This document shows positions 44,361-54,582 of a stretch of 64,000 nt of DNA, one piece after another. The translations under genes were made by a program, and so were the position numbers. The notes beneath the pieces were generated by a model. It did no database searches and was not told where the DNA came from. It saw nothing but the letters and a program-made list of their open reading frames with translations. This DNA comes from an uncultured Sulfitobacter sp. GTDB lineage: Bacteria > Pseudomonadota > Alphaproteobacteria > Rhodobacterales > Rhodobacteraceae. Numbering within the stretch: position 1 is the stretch's first letter; each line of letters begins with the position of its first letter. The stretch lies in the NCBI GenBank assembly GCA_937138475.1, contig CAKZPD010000004.1:1-64000 (forward strand). The letters are read 5' to 3'.

Positions 44361-46199
44361 ATGGCCAAAGGCAATAGCATCTCGAAAACCGCGATCTGGG
44401 TTCTTATGGGCCTGTTGATCCTTGGCCTTGGCGGCTTTGGCGCCACCAACCTCTCGGGCACTCTGCGCACCATCGGATCGGTGGGGGACAAGCCGATGGC
44501 GATTGATCTTTACGCGCGGATGCTTCAGCAGGAAATGCGCGCCATCCAGGATCAGACCGGCACGCCGCTAAGCTTCCAACAGGCACAGGACATGGGGCTG
44601 GACCGTGCCGTGCTCAACCGATTTGTCGAAACCCGCGCTCTTGATCACGAAGCGGCGCAGATGGGCCTGTCGGTAGGCGATGAAACCCTGCGCGGGCGCA
44701 TTCTGGATGTGCGGGCCTTCCATGGTATCGACGGCACATTTGACCGCGACACCTATCGCTTTGCCCTGCAACAGGCCGGGATCAGCGAAACGCAATTTGA
44801 AACCCAGCTGCGCGAAGAAGTCGCCCGCACCCTGCTGCAAGGCGCAATCATGGGCGGCACCCAGATGCCCGCCACCTATGTTGACACGCTGGTTGACTAT
44901 GTTGGGGAAGAACGCGACTTTGTCTGGACCAAACTGACCCAGGCCGATCTGCTCAGCCCTTTGCCGGCCCCGTCGGACGCTGATATCGCGGCCTATTATC
45001 AGGCCAATATCGCCGATTTCACCCTGCCCCAAACCAAAAGCCTGACCTTTGCCTGGCTGGCGCCAGAGATGATCGCCGATCAGGTCAGCGTCTCAGACAG
45101 CGAACTGCGCGCCGCCTATGACGCCCGCCGGGATGAATTCAATCAGCCCGAACGCCGCCTTGTCGAACGTTTGGCCTTCTTGGACACCGCCAGCGCCCAG
45201 CAGGCCCGCGCGGATCTTGATGCCGGCGCCAGCTTTTCCAGCCTGGTGGCCGCGCGCGGCCTGACCCTGGCCGATGTCGATCTTGGCGACGTGGGCCGCG
45301 ATGATCTGGACGCCGCTGCCAAGGCTGTCTTTGATGCCGAGGTCGGCCAGATCGTCGGCCCGCTGCCCAGCCCGCTTGGGATGGCGCTGTTTCGCATCAA
45401 TGGCGTCTTGCCCGCCCAGGTCATCACCCTGGACGATATCCGCAACGATCTGCTTCAGGAATTGTCCATGGAGGGCGCGGCGCGTTTGATTGATGCCCAA
45501 GCCGAAAGCCTGAATGACCTGATGGCCGGCGGCGCCACCTTGGAAGAGCTGGCCGCAGAAACCGACATGCAAATCGCCACCCTTGACTGGAGCGCCGACA
45601 CCCAGGACGGCATCGCCGCCTATGAGGCGTTCCGGATCGCCGCCGAGGCCGTCACAGCCGAGGACTTTCCACAAATCGAATTGCTGGAAGATGGCGGCGT
45701 CTTTGCGCTGAGGCTGGATGGGGTGCAACCGCCCCGCCCCGCCCCGCTTGAGGATGTGCGCGATCAGGCCGCGCAGGGCTGGCGTGATGCCCACACCGTC
45801 AAAGCCTTGACGCAACAGCTGCAAAAGCTGATGCCGCTTTTGTCGGGGGGCAGCGATTTTGCCACGCTGGGCTTTGACGCCGTTGCCGAAGAAAACCTGA
45901 TCCGCAGCAGCTTTGTCGCCGGCACCCCCCAGGGGTTCTTGCAAGACATCTTTGCCGCGGCCCCCGGTGACATCGTGATCAAAGACGGCCGCGATGGAAT
46001 CTTTGTTGCCCGCCTGGACCGCATTGCCCCGCCCAGCGACGACAGCCAGGCCCGCGCGCTGGCCGCCCAGGTCGAAGCACAGATCAACCAGGCCCTGGCC
46101 CAGGATCTTTATACCGCCTTTGCCGCCGATGTCCGCTTGCGGGCCGGCACCACAATTGATCAGCGCGCCTTGCAAGCGGTGCATGTGAACTTTCCCTAA
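44361..46199 (+). CDS. PpiD-like peptidyl-prolyl isomerase, membrane-anchored
   Basis: A 612-residue protein with a single N-terminal membrane span (TAIWVLMGLLILGLGGFGATNL) and a large periplasmic part, consistent with PpiD-type folding factors near the Sec translocon. The SurA_N-like helices (YARMLQQEMRAIQDQTG, LDRAVLNRFVETRALDHEA) come first, then a parvulin-like region around 270-370 (RLVERLAFLDTASAQQARADLDAGASF, LGDVGRDDL, VGPLPSPLGMALFRINGV), which appears degenerate. I start at 44361 because AAGGGA is seven nt upstream; the ATG 33 bp earlier is less likely. trpE starts 17 nt downstream, so the two share a transcript. Confidence 0.85.
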   Translation: MAKGNSISKTAIWVLMGLLILGLGGFGATNLSGTLRTIGSVGDKPMAIDLYARMLQQEMRAIQDQTGTPLSFQQAQDMGLDRAVLNRFVETRALDHEAAQMGLSVGDETLRGRILDVRAFHGIDGTFDRDTYRFALQQAGISETQFETQLREEVARTLLQGAIMGGTQMPATYVDTLVDYVGEERDFVWTKLTQADLLSPLPAPSDADIAAYYQANIADFTLPQTKSLTFAWLAPEMIADQVSVSDSELRAAYDARRDEFNQPERRLVERLAFLDTASAQQARADLDAGASFSSLVAARGLTLADVDLGDVGRDDLDAAAKAVFDAEVGQIVGPLPSPLGMALFRINGVLPAQVITLDDIRNDLLQELSMEGAARLIDAQAESLNDLMAGGATLEELAAETDMQIATLDWSADTQDGIAAYEAFRIAAEAVTAEDFPQIELLEDGGVFALRLDGVQPPRPAPLEDVRDQAAQGWRDAHTVKALTQQLQKLMPLLSGGSDFATLGFDAVAEENLIRSSFVAGTPQGFLQDIFAAAPGDIVIKDGRDGIFVARLDRIAPPSDDSQARALAAQVEAQINQALAQDLYTAFAADVRLRAGTTIDQRALQAVHVNFP

Positions 46200-46216
46200 G
46201 GCTGGTGTAATCCCCC

Positions 46217-47728
46217 ATGTCCCTGACCCCGTCCTTTGACAGCTTTGAACGTGCCTTCTCCAAAGGCGCCAACCAGATCGTCTATACCCGTTTGGCCGCC
46301 GATATCGACACACCGGTATCGCTGATGCTCAAGCTGACGGGGGCGGCCAAGGATGCCTTTGTGCTGGAATCCGTCACCGGCGGCGAGGTGCGCGGGCGCT
46401 ATTCCATCATCGGAATGAAGCCTGATTTGATCTGGCGATGTGATGGCACAAAGGCGGCCCTGAATCGCAGCGCCCGCTTTGATCCCGACGCCTTTGAGGA
46501 CACCGCAGCCGCGCCTTTGGACAGTTTGCGGGCGCTGATCGCCGAAAGCCGGATTGATCTGCCTGACGATCTGCCACAGGCCGCCGCCGGGCTTTTTGGC
46601 TATCTTGGCTATGACATGATCCGCCTGGTTGAACATCTGCCCCACGTCAATCCCGACCCGCTGGGCCTGCCGGATGCGCTGATGCTGCGCCCATCGGTGG
46701 TGGCGGTTCTGGACGGTGTCAAAGGCGAAGTAACCGTGGTGTCGCCCGCTTGGGTCCAAGACGGGCTTAGCGCCAAAGCCGCCTATGCCCAGGCCGCCGA
46801 GCGGGTGATGGACGCGGTGCGCGATCTGGAACGCGCCATGCCCGCCACCAGCCGCAACCTTGGCGAACCCGAGGTGGAAACCGCCCCGGTCAGCAATTTC
46901 ACCCACGACGGATATAAGGCAGCGGTCGAAAAGGCCCGCGATTACATCCGCGCCGGGGATATCTTTCAGGTGGTGCCCGCCCAGCGCTGGACCCAGCCCT
47001 TTCATCAGGCGCCCTTCGCGCTGTATCGCTCGCTCAGGCGCACCAACCCGTCACCCTTCATGTTCTATTTCAACTTTGGCGGCTTTCAGGTGATTGGCGC
47101 CAGCCCGGAAATATTGGTGCGCGTCTTTGGCAAACAGGTCACCATACGCCCCATTGCCGGCACCCGCCCCCGCGGCGCCACCCCCGAGGAAGATCGCGCG
47201 CTTGAGGCCGATTTGCTGGCCGACAAAAAAGAGCTGGCCGAACATCTGATGCTGTTGGATCTGGGCCGCAATGATGTCGGCCGCGTTGCCAAGATCGGCA
47301 GCGTACGCCCCACCGAGGAATTCATCGTCGAACGCTATAGCCATGTAATGCACATTGTTTCGAATGTGGTCGGCGAACTGAAAGAAGGGCATGACGCGCT
47401 GGATGCCTTTTTTGCCGGAATGCCGGCCGGAACGGTCTCGGGGGCGCCCAAGGTGCGCGCCATGCAGATCATCGACGAATTGGAACCCGAAAAGCGCGGC
47501 GTATATGGCGGGGGTGTCGGCTATTTCAGCGCAGGCGGCGATATGGATATGTGCATCGCGCTGCGCACGGCGGTGGTTCAGGATCAAAAGCTGTATATTC
47601 AGGCCGGTGGCGGCGTGGTGTTCGACAGCGACCCCGAGGCCGAATACCAAGAGACCGTTCATAAATCCAACGCAATCCGCCGCGCCGCAGCCGATGCGGG
47701 CCGCTTTGGCAACGGGGGCAACGGCTGA
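46217..47728 (+). CDS. trpE: Anthranilate synthase component I
   Basis: TrpE makes anthranilate from chorismate with ammonia supplied by TrpG (50407-50988). The 503-residue protein shows the Trp-feedback site region (LMLKLTGAAKDAFVLESVTGG), the chorismate-binding C-terminal block (FQVVPAQRW, RTNPSPFMFYFNFGGFQVIGASPEILVRV, RPIAGTRPRG, EEDRALEADLLADKKELAEHLMLLDLGRND) and GTVSGAPKVRAMQIIDELEP. It follows ppiD by 17 nt and precedes the aspartoacylase-like gene by 2 nt. In this window the trp genes are split, with two unrelated genes between trpE and trpG. Confidence 0.97.
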   Translation: MSLTPSFDSFERAFSKGANQIVYTRLAADIDTPVSLMLKLTGAAKDAFVLESVTGGEVRGRYSIIGMKPDLIWRCDGTKAALNRSARFDPDAFEDTAAAPLDSLRALIAESRIDLPDDLPQAAAGLFGYLGYDMIRLVEHLPHVNPDPLGLPDALMLRPSVVAVLDGVKGEVTVVSPAWVQDGLSAKAAYAQAAERVMDAVRDLERAMPATSRNLGEPEVETAPVSNFTHDGYKAAVEKARDYIRAGDIFQVVPAQRWTQPFHQAPFALYRSLRRTNPSPFMFYFNFGGFQVIGASPEILVRVFGKQVTIRPIAGTRPRGATPEEDRALEADLLADKKELAEHLMLLDLGRNDVGRVAKIGSVRPTEEFIVERYSHVMHIVSNVVGELKEGHDALDAFFAGMPAGTVSGAPKVRAMQIIDELEPEKRGVYGGGVGYFSAGGDMDMCIALRTAVVQDQKLYIQAGGGVVFDSDPEAEYQETVHKSNAIRRAAADAGRFGNGGNG

Positions 47729-47730
47729 TC

Positions 47731-48771
47731 ATGGCGCCGCGCGGCGTTTTTGAAATCGGTGGCTGTGTGATTGCGCCGGGCACGGTCGAAACGGTGCATC
47801 TGCCGGTGTCCACCTTGCCAGATCACACGCCGGTCAACCTGTCGGTGCAGGTTCACCACGGCAAGCGCCCCGGCCCGACAATGTTCGTCAGCGCCGCCGT
47901 CCACGGCGACGAGGTCATCGGCGTCGAAATCCTGCGCCGCTTGCTGCGGGCGCCGCAACTTGCCGCCCTGCGCGGCACGCTTTTGGCCATACCCATCGTC
48001 AACAGTTTTGGCTTTTTGTCGCGCTCGCGCTATCTGCCGGATCGGCGGGATTTGAACCGGTGCTTTCCCGGCCATCCCTCGGGATCACTGGGGGCGCGGC
48101 TGGCCGATATCTTTCTGCAAGAGGTTGTTCTGCGGTGTGCCTTTGGCATTGATCTGCATTCGGCTGCCATTCACCGCACCAACTTGCCGCAAATCCGGGT
48201 TTCGGCCAAGGATCCCGACACCCGCGAGATGGCGATGGCGTTTGGCGCGCCGGTTGTGCTGACCTCGCCGCTGCGCGAAGGATCGCTGCGCGCCGAGGCC
48301 GCCGCGCGCGGTACGCCTGTGTTGCTGTATGAAGCCGGCGAAGGGCTGCGGTTTGATGAATTGGCGGTTCGGGCCGGGGTGGCCGGTATTTTGCGGGTCA
48401 TGCGCGCCAAGGGCATGTTGCCGGCCAAGGGCATCGCCCGGCCCAAGGCGCCGCCCCATCTGTGCCAATCCTCGCAATGGTTACGGGCCCCGGCCGGCGG
48501 GTTGCTGCGCACCTTTCGGGCCGAAGGCGAAATCGTCGAAACCGGGGATCTTCTGGCCACGGTCTCGGACCCGTTCGGCGGTGTGGAAACCGATTTGATG
48601 GCACCCAGCCCCGGCATATTGATCGGCCGCGCCATTTTGCCGGTGGTCAACGAAGGCGATGCAATCTTTCATCTGGCCCGCCTTAGCCCAAGCGCAACCG
48701 GCAGCGCCGTTGACACCATCGTTGCCCAGCTTGAGGCCGATCCGCTGTTTGACGAAGACGAAATCATTTAA
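47731..48771 (+). CDS. Succinylglutamate desuccinylase/aspartoacylase family protein
   Basis: A 346-residue zinc carboxypeptidase-like enzyme of the M14/AstE-AspA family. The zinc ligands are His and Glu in FVSAAVHGDEVIGVE and His in GIDLHSAAIHR; SRYLPDRRDLNRCFPG provides the substrate-binding Arg and Asn pattern. The C-terminal part (APAGGLLRTFRAEGEIVETGDLLATV) is a biotinyl/lipoyl-like swivel seen in this family. The substrate is not known. It begins 2 nt after trpE on the same strand, so it is cotranscribed, and ends against the convergent YibQ-type gene. Confidence 0.88.
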   Translation: MAPRGVFEIGGCVIAPGTVETVHLPVSTLPDHTPVNLSVQVHHGKRPGPTMFVSAAVHGDEVIGVEILRRLLRAPQLAALRGTLLAIPIVNSFGFLSRSRYLPDRRDLNRCFPGHPSGSLGARLADIFLQEVVLRCAFGIDLHSAAIHRTNLPQIRVSAKDPDTREMAMAFGAPVVLTSPLREGSLRAEAAARGTPVLLYEAGEGLRFDELAVRAGVAGILRVMRAKGMLPAKGIARPKAPPHLCQSSQWLRAPAGGLLRTFRAEGEIVETGDLLATVSDPFGGVETDLMAPSPGILIGRAILPVVNEGDAIFHLARLSPSATGSAVDTIVAQLEADPLFDEDEII

Positions 48772-48792
48772 CCCATCGACCTTGCCGGCGGA

Positions 48793-50265
48793 TCATTCCT
48801 GGGCGCCAAGACGATCCTGCAACAGCGCCGACACCGGGGCCAGGGCCACCCGTTCGACTTGGGTTTGCAGCCCCCAGATCAGCAAGGCCGTGATGGTATC
48901 AGACCGCAAACGGCCCAGAACGATAACCCCATCATGCCGCGCGGCCTTTTGTGCCGCTTCGTCCAGGGTGCGCCGGATCGCATTGGGGGTTTCGTCATTC
49001 TTGTCGAAATCCTTGAACACCGACGCGATCGCCGCCTGATCGCCTGAAAAGTCCGGGCCAAGGGCCCCGCCGATCAACGCCCGGCCGGAAATGGCCGCCA
49101 AAGTGGCCAGTTGCGGCACATGGGCGGCACTGGCGCGCAGGCCGGGATCCAGAATGGCCACCGCTTCGGGCACGGCGCCCAACGCCTGGGCCATGCGGGC
49201 CTTGGCGTCGCCATTCAAATCGCCAAGCGCCACCACCTCATAGCCTTCGGCGCGGTGCCGTGCCATCCGACGGGACGCATCCGGCAGGCGCACATCCACC
49301 GCCACAGTCAACGGATACCGGAAACTGCGCAGGGCCGTCATCCCAATCGGCACATCCGACAAATCCTTGCCGTCATCAATCAACACAATCGACATCAGCG
49401 GCTTGCCGTTTGGATTGTCGAACGCCTGGGCGAAATCCTTGATCGCCCCGGTTTCGGGCATCACGCGCGGCGGCGCAACCGGCTGCACCACGGCTTGGGC
49501 GCTTTGCGGCTTGGGGGCCGTCCCCGACGGTTGGGGCAGCGCATCGCCGGGTGCGGGCGCAAGGGCTGTGCCATCGCCCTGTGGCGCCGGTGTGGTTGAT
49601 ACGGGGGCGGTTGATACAGGTGCGGTTGATGCAGGGGCCGTTGACGTTTGCGCCTGCACCGGCGCGGCGCTTTGCACCGACGGGCTGGGGCTGGGCGCGG
49701 GTTGCTCTGGTGGCATTTCTGCGGGGGATTGTGCCACAGTTTCTGTGGGGTCTTTGGCGGGGTCTTCGGCGGGGGCCCTGCCCAAAACCGGCGCCGTTTG
49801 CATGACCACAGCGCCAGGTGCCAAGGTGTTTGGCACATTGGGGGCAACCGGTTGCGCCGGCGCGCCGGGGGTGGTGGACCGGCCTGCCGCCAAGCCCAGA
49901 CCCGGCGCCAACGCGGGGCTCGCGTCGATCTTGGGGGCCTGCAACACCGGACGCGCCAAAACGGCGCCGCGATCGCCCGCGTTATCGCCCGTTTGTGGCA
50001 AACCGCCCGGTTGCGCAGGCGCCACAGGTTGCTGAGCGGCAGGTCGCGGCGATCCGGGCTGCGCAGCCCCTTGCGGAGCGTTTGTAATCGGGGTCTCTGC
50101 AACCGGGGCATTCGCCGCAGGCCGATCTGTTGCCGCCGGCGCACTTTGCCGCATCTGCATATCCCACACCGACACTGCGCCCAACGCCACAACGCCCAGC
50201 GCCCCGCCCCAGATTACTCCGCTCAGAAAGCCTTTTGCCACCGACCACGTCCTTCTAAATTGCAC
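48793..50265 (-). CDS. Divergent polysaccharide deacetylase (YibQ type) with Pro/Ala linker
   Basis: A 490-residue protein. An N-terminal span (GFLSGVIWGGALGVVALGAVSVW) anchors it in the inner membrane, then about 230 residues of Pro/Ala/Thr-rich linker carry a repeated ASTAPVSTAPVSTTPAP stretch, then the C-terminal 200 residues form the divergent polysaccharide deacetylase domain (SIVLIDDGKDLSDVPIGMTALRSF, VDVRLPDASRRMARHRAEGYEVV, ALIGGALGPDFSGDQ, GVIVLGRL). In relatives the catalytic His positions are altered, so enzymatic activity is uncertain. It is between the trp genes but on the other strand. Confidence 0.85.
   Translation of the reverse strand: MQFRRTWSVAKGFLSGVIWGGALGVVALGAVSVWDMQMRQSAPAATDRPAANAPVAETPITNAPQGAAQPGSPRPAAQQPVAPAQPGGLPQTGDNAGDRGAVLARPVLQAPKIDASPALAPGLGLAAGRSTTPGAPAQPVAPNVPNTLAPGAVVMQTAPVLGRAPAEDPAKDPTETVAQSPAEMPPEQPAPSPSPSVQSAAPVQAQTSTAPASTAPVSTAPVSTTPAPQGDGTALAPAPGDALPQPSGTAPKPQSAQAVVQPVAPPRVMPETGAIKDFAQAFDNPNGKPLMSIVLIDDGKDLSDVPIGMTALRSFRYPLTVAVDVRLPDASRRMARHRAEGYEVVALGDLNGDAKARMAQALGAVPEAVAILDPGLRASAAHVPQLATLAAISGRALIGGALGPDFSGDQAAIASVFKDFDKNDETPNAIRRTLDEAAQKAARHDGVIVLGRLRSDTITALLIWGLQTQVERVALAPVSALLQDRLGAQE
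49594..49638 (-). repeat. 15-bp tandem repeat in the YibQ-type linker
   Basis: Three units of about GGTTGATACAGGTGC (plus a partial one) encode the repeated STAPV segment of the linker. Unit length is a multiple of three. Confidence 0.85.
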
Positions 50266-50406
50266 GAGGGGGAATTTTCCTGCCCATTTTCGCTATTTGC
50301 GCAAAGATCACGCCCCGAGGCAACCCTCCTGCCTCTTGACCCTTGGGCACAAGCCTGAACAAGTAGGCGCACCAAGAAATCACCACCCTATGGGATCCTG
50401 CTGATC

Positions 50407-50988
50407 ATGCTGCTTTTGATCGATAACTACGACAGCTTCACCTATAATCTGGTGCATTACCTTGGCGATCTGGGCGCAGAGGTCGTGATTCACCGCAATG
50501 ACGCGCTGAGCGTTCAGGACGCCATCGCCCTGAACCCTGCGGGGATCGTCCTGTCGCCCGGCCCCTGCGACCCCGATCAGGCCGGTATCTGCCTGGCGCT
50601 GACACAGGCCGCTGCCCAGGCGCGTATTCCGTTGTTGGGGGTTTGCCTTGGCCATCAAACCATCGGCCAAGCCTTTGGCGGCAAGGTCGTGCGGGCCGAT
50701 GACATCGTGCACGGCAAGATGGGTGACATCCATCACAAAGGCGACGGGGTTTTCAGCGGTCTGCCATCGCCCTTTGCAGCCACGCGATATCATTCGCTGA
50801 TCGTTGACCGCGCAACCCTGCCCGATGCGTTGACCGTAACCGCGCAATTGGCCGATGGCACCATCATGGGGCTGGCCCATCGCGATCTGCCGATCAACGG
50901 GGTTCAGTTCCACCCCGAGTCGATCAGATCCGAACACGGCCATGCCCTGTTGCAAAACTTTCTTGACCAGATGAAGGCCCCCGCATGA
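50407..50988 (+). CDS. trpG: Anthranilate synthase component II (glutaminase)
   Basis: A 193-residue class I glutamine amidotransferase that feeds ammonia to TrpE and may also serve PabB. The nucleophile is Cys80 in [17 protein letters not shown]; the oxyanion region is [13 protein letters not shown] and the His-Glu pair is in [13 protein letters not shown]. Start at 50407. The stop overlaps the trpD start by 4 bp. Upstream a small hairpin GAGGCA/TGCCTC (50317-50335) precedes TTGACC (50336), a possible promoter for trpGDC-moaC-moeA. Confidence 0.95.
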   Translation: MLLLIDNYDSFTYNLVHYLGDLGAEVVIHRNDALSVQDAIALNPAGIVLSPGPCDPDQAGICLALTQAAAQARIPLLGVCLGHQTIGQAFGGKVVRADDIVHGKMGDIHHKGDGVFSGLPSPFAATRYHSLIVDRATLPDALTVTAQLADGTIMGLAHRDLPINGVQFHPESIRSEHGHALLQNFLDQMKAPA

Positions 50989-52028
50989 GCGAAGCGCTAA
51001 AGCCCCTGATCGACGCGGCGGCCAATCGGCCGCTGACCCGCCCCGAAGCCGCCGAGGCCTTCACCATCCTGTTCGACGGCGAGGCAACGCCAAGCCAGAT
51101 CGGCGGCTTTTTGATGGCCCTGCGCACCCGCGGCGAAACCGTCGATGAATACGCCGCTGCGGCCAAGGTGATGCGCGACAAATGCAACGCGGTGCAGGCC
51201 CCCGCCGGCGCCATGGACATTGTCGGAACCGGCGGCGACGGCAAGGGCACGCTGAATATCTCGACGGCGACGGCCTTTGTGGTGGCCGGCGCCGGTGTGC
51301 CCGTGGCCAAACACGGCAACCGCAACCTAAGTTCAAAATCCGGGGCGGCGGATGCGCTGGGGCAAATGGGCATCAAGGTGATGGTCGGGCCCAAAGTGGT
51401 CGAGGCGGCGCTGCGCGAGGCCGGCATCGGGTTCATGATGGCGCCCATGCACCACCCGGCGATTGCCCATGTCATGCCCACCCGCGCCGAGCTGGGGACC
51501 AGAACGATCTTTAACATCCTTGGCCCCCTGACCAATCCTGCCGGCGTCAAGCGCCAGCTGACCGGCGCCTTTTCCCGTGCATTGATTCGCCCCATGGCCG
51601 AAACCCTTGGGGCGCTTGGTTCAGAAAAGGCGTGGCTGGTTCATGGCTCGGACGGCACGGACGAGCTGACCATCACCGGGATCAGCTGGATCAGCGCGCT
51701 GGACCCGTCGGGCGCTGTGACCGATTTTGAATTGCACCCAGAAGACGCCGGCCTGCCCCTGCACCCGTTCGAGGCGATAATCGGCGGCACACCCGAAGAA
51801 AACGCCCGCGATTTCAACGCGCTATTGGATGGAACGCCATCAGCTTATCGCGATGCGGTGCTGCTCAATGCCGCCGCCGCTTTGGTGGTGGCCGACGCGG
51901 CCAGCGATCTTAAGCAAGGTGTCGAAATGGCGCGGCATTCCATCGACAGCGGCGCCGCACGGGACAAACTGCGGCGTGTGGCGCAAATCACCCAACAACA
52001 CGGCGCCCCCCGCCCGGAGAGCAAATGA
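50985..52028 (+). CDS. trpD: Anthranilate phosphoribosyltransferase
   Basis: TrpD joins anthranilate to PRPP. The 347-residue protein has the PRPP-binding [33 protein letters not shown] set, [28 protein letters not shown] and the C-terminal [13 protein letters not shown]. It overlaps trpG and trpC by 4 bp each, showing coupled translation. Identification is secure. Confidence 0.97.
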   Translation: MSEALKPLIDAAANRPLTRPEAAEAFTILFDGEATPSQIGGFLMALRTRGETVDEYAAAAKVMRDKCNAVQAPAGAMDIVGTGGDGKGTLNISTATAFVVAGAGVPVAKHGNRNLSSKSGAADALGQMGIKVMVGPKVVEAALREAGIGFMMAPMHHPAIAHVMPTRAELGTRTIFNILGPLTNPAGVKRQLTGAFSRALIRPMAETLGALGSEKAWLVHGSDGTDELTITGISWISALDPSGAVTDFELHPEDAGLPLHPFEAIIGGTPEENARDFNALLDGTPSAYRDAVLLNAAAALVVADAASDLKQGVEMARHSIDSGAARDKLRRVAQITQQHGAPRPESK

Positions 52029-52837
52029 CACAGACCATTCTTGATCAGATCAAAGCCTATAAGCTTGAGGAAATCGCCGCCGACAAGGCCAGCATATCGC
52101 GCGCCGACCAAGAGGCCGCAGCCCGCGCGGCACCGCCCGTGCGCCCCTTTGCTGAGCGCCTGTTTCAGGCGTCAAAGGCCGGGTATGGGCTGATCGCCGA
52201 GATCAAAAAAGCCAGCCCGTCCAAGGGCCTGATCCGGGCCGATTTCGATCCGGCGGCCTTGGCTGCGGCCTATGCGGCGGGCGGGGCCACCTGCCTGTCA
52301 GTGCTGACAGACACGCCCAGCTTTCAGGGCGCAAAGGAATATCTTGTGGCGGCGCGGGCGGCATGTGATCTGCCGGTGCTGCGCAAGGATTTCATGTATG
52401 ACACCTATCAGGTGGCGCAGGCCCGCGCGCTGGGGGCGGATTGCATCTTGATCATCATGGCCTCGGTGTCCGACGCCCAAGCACAAGAGCTGGAGGACGC
52501 CGCCCAAAGCTGGGGAATGGATGCGCTGATCGAAGTGCATGACGCCGACGAACTTGAGCGCGCAAAACAACTGAAAAGCCGCATGATCGGGGTCAATAAC
52601 CGCAACCTCAAGACCTTTGAAACCACGTTGGACACCACGCGCGTGCTGTCGAAAAATATTCCTGCGGATCGTTTGATCGTATCTGAATCGGGGCTGAACA
52701 CGCCGCAGGATCTGGCCGATATGGCCGCCTATGGCGCGCGGATTTTCCTGATCGGCGAAAGCCTGATGCGTCAGGCCGATGTAACCGCCGCAACCCGCAG
52801 CCTGCTGGCCCATCCCGCGACCGCCGGGGGGATGTAG
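52025..52837 (+). CDS. trpC: Indole-3-glycerol phosphate synthase
   Basis: TrpC closes the indole ring of indole-3-glycerol phosphate. The 270-residue TIM barrel shows [21 protein letters not shown] with catalytic Lys, [79 protein letters not shown] and [10 protein letters not shown]. The fused TrpF domain of enterobacteria is absent; trpF, trpA and trpB are not in the window. moaC follows after 1 nt. Confidence 0.97.
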   Translation: MTQTILDQIKAYKLEEIAADKASISRADQEAAARAAPPVRPFAERLFQASKAGYGLIAEIKKASPSKGLIRADFDPAALAAAYAAGGATCLSVLTDTPSFQGAKEYLVAARAACDLPVLRKDFMYDTYQVAQARALGADCILIIMASVSDAQAQELEDAAQSWGMDALIEVHDADELERAKQLKSRMIGVNNRNLKTFETTLDTTRVLSKNIPADRLIVSESGLNTPQDLADMAAYGARIFLIGESLMRQADVTAATRSLLAHPATAGGM

Positions 52838-52838
52838 C

Positions 52839-53312
52839 ATGGCGCTGACCCATTTTGACGGCAAGGGCGATGCCCATATGGTCGATGTCTCAGACAAGGC
52901 CGACACAGCGCGGGTGGCCTCGGCCCGGTGCTGGATCAAAATGCAGCCCGAAACCTTTCAGATCATCACCGATGGCCAGGCCCAAAAGGGCGATGTTCTG
53001 GGTGTCGCACGGCTGGCCGGAATCATGGCGGCCAAACGCACGGCAGATTTGATCCCGCTGTGTCATCCCCTGCCCATCACCAAGGTCGCGGTTGATTTGG
53101 TCCCTGATCCGGCTTTGCCGGGTATTACCATCACCGCCACCGTCAAGACCACCGGCAAGACCGGCGTCGAAATGGAGGCATTGACCGCCGCATCGACGGC
53201 GGCGCTGACGGTTTATGACATGTCAAAGGCGGTGGATAAGGGCATGGAAATTGGCGGGCTGAAGGTGATCCTAAAGGATGGTGGCAAATCCGGCCGCTTT
53301 GAGGCGGAATGA
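52839..53312 (+). CDS. moaC: Cyclic pyranopterin monophosphate synthase
   Basis: MoaC finishes the first step of molybdenum cofactor synthesis with MoaA. The 157-residue protein shows [36 protein letters not shown] with the active-site His and Pro region, [20 protein letters not shown] and [18 protein letters not shown]. It starts 1 nt after trpC and overlaps moeA by 4 bp, so molybdopterin genes are part of the trp transcript, an arrangement usual in this group. Confidence 0.97.
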   Translation: MALTHFDGKGDAHMVDVSDKADTARVASARCWIKMQPETFQIITDGQAQKGDVLGVARLAGIMAAKRTADLIPLCHPLPITKVAVDLVPDPALPGITITATVKTTGKTGVEMEALTAASTAALTVYDMSKAVDKGMEIGGLKVILKDGGKSGRFEAE

Positions 53313-54493
53313 TCTCGGTTGAACAAGCGCTTGCGGCGCTGTTTGATCTGGTTGAACCGCTGGGTGTTGAAACGGTGGACCTGCGGGCTGCCAATGGCCG
53401 GGTGCTGGCCAAAGACGCGGTCGCTGCGCGCGCGCAGCCGCCGTTCGCGGCCTCGTCCATGGATGGCTATGCCCTGCGTCTGGCCGAACTGGAACCAGAC
53501 GCCATGTTCAAGGTCATTGGCGAATCTGCCGCCGGTCGGGGATATCTGGGACAGGTGGGACCGGGCCAGACCGTTCGCATCTTTACCGGCGCCCCGGTGC
53601 CCGACGGCGCCGATGTGGTGGTGATTCAGGAACAGGTGACGCGGCGCGGCAATCTGATCACCCTGAACCATGGCGTTGATCGCAAAAGCAATATCCGCCC
53701 GATGGGCGCCGATTTCAAACCATCCGATCGGTTGCAGGCCCCGCGCCGCCTGGGGCCCACCGATCTGGCCCTGATGGCTGCGATGAACGTCGATCAATGC
53801 CAGGTCTACCAAGCGCCGGAAATCGCAATTCTGGCAACCGGGGATGAATTGGTGATGCCGGGGGGCACGCCCGGCCCGGATCAGATCATTGCCTCGAACG
53901 GGTTCGGCCTTGCCGCGATGTTGGAAAACCTTGGCGCCAAGACCCGCCTGTTGCCCATCGCCCAAGACACGGCGCCATCGCTGCGCGCCGCGATTGATCT
54001 GGCCCAAGGCGCTGATCTGCTGGTGACAATTGGCGGCGCTTCGGTGGGGGATCATGATCTGGTGGCCCAGGTGGCAGCAGACATGGGCCTGGCGCAATCG
54101 TTTTACAAGGTGGCGATGCGGCCTGGAAAACCCCTGATGGCCGGGCGCCTTGGGGCGATGCCGATGATTGGCCTGCCGGGAAATCCGGTGTCTGCCATGG
54201 TCTGTGGCTGGGTGTTCTTGGCCCCAATGGTGCGCGCCATGCAGGGGCTTGGCTTTGCTGCCGCGCCGCGCCGCCAAGCCCGCCTTGACCGCCCCCTGCC
54301 CGCCAACGGCCCGCGCGCCCATTACATGCGCGCCAAACGAACAGAGACAGGCATCGCCGGGTTTGACAACCAAGACAGCGCGCTTTTGACGGTGCTGGCC
54401 CAGGCGAACGCGTTGTTGATCCGCCCGCCCCATGACCCCGCGCGCGATATCGGCGACACGGTCGAATATATTCCGCTGTCAAACGCGCCATAG
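53309..54493 (+). CDS. moeA: Molybdopterin molybdenumtransferase
   Basis: MoeA inserts molybdate into adenylated molybdopterin. The 394-residue protein has the N-terminal [33 protein letters not shown], the central [15 protein letters not shown] and [15 protein letters not shown], and [27 protein letters not shown] near the end. The C-terminal domain follows. It overlaps moaC by 4 bp and ends 89 bp before lexA. Confidence 0.97.
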   Translation: MISVEQALAALFDLVEPLGVETVDLRAANGRVLAKDAVAARAQPPFAASSMDGYALRLAELEPDAMFKVIGESAAGRGYLGQVGPGQTVRIFTGAPVPDGADVVVIQEQVTRRGNLITLNHGVDRKSNIRPMGADFKPSDRLQAPRRLGPTDLALMAAMNVDQCQVYQAPEIAILATGDELVMPGGTPGPDQIIASNGFGLAAMLENLGAKTRLLPIAQDTAPSLRAAIDLAQGADLLVTIGGASVGDHDLVAQVAADMGLAQSFYKVAMRPGKPLMAGRLGAMPMIGLPGNPVSAMVCGWVFLAPMVRAMQGLGFAAAPRRQARLDRPLPANGPRAHYMRAKRTETGIAGFDNQDSALLTVLAQANALLIRPPHDPARDIGDTVEYIPLSNAP

Positions 54494-54523
54494 TCAGCCG
54501 ATGGGCAACCGGCGGGCAACTGG

Positions 54524-54552
54524 TTGACACAAAACAGGAACATCCGTAGAAC
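54524..54552 (+). promoter_or_regulatory. lexA promoter with overlapping SOS box
   Basis: TTGACA (54524-54529) and TAGAAC (54547-54552) are 17 bp apart. The direct repeat GAAC-N7-GAAC (54538-54552), the reverse complement of the Rhodobacter-type SOS operator GTTC-N7-GTTC, covers the -10 element, so LexA would repress its own gene. Confidence 0.85.
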
Positions 54553-54582
54553 AAAGCAACGATATCTGACAGGGGGCGGCAA

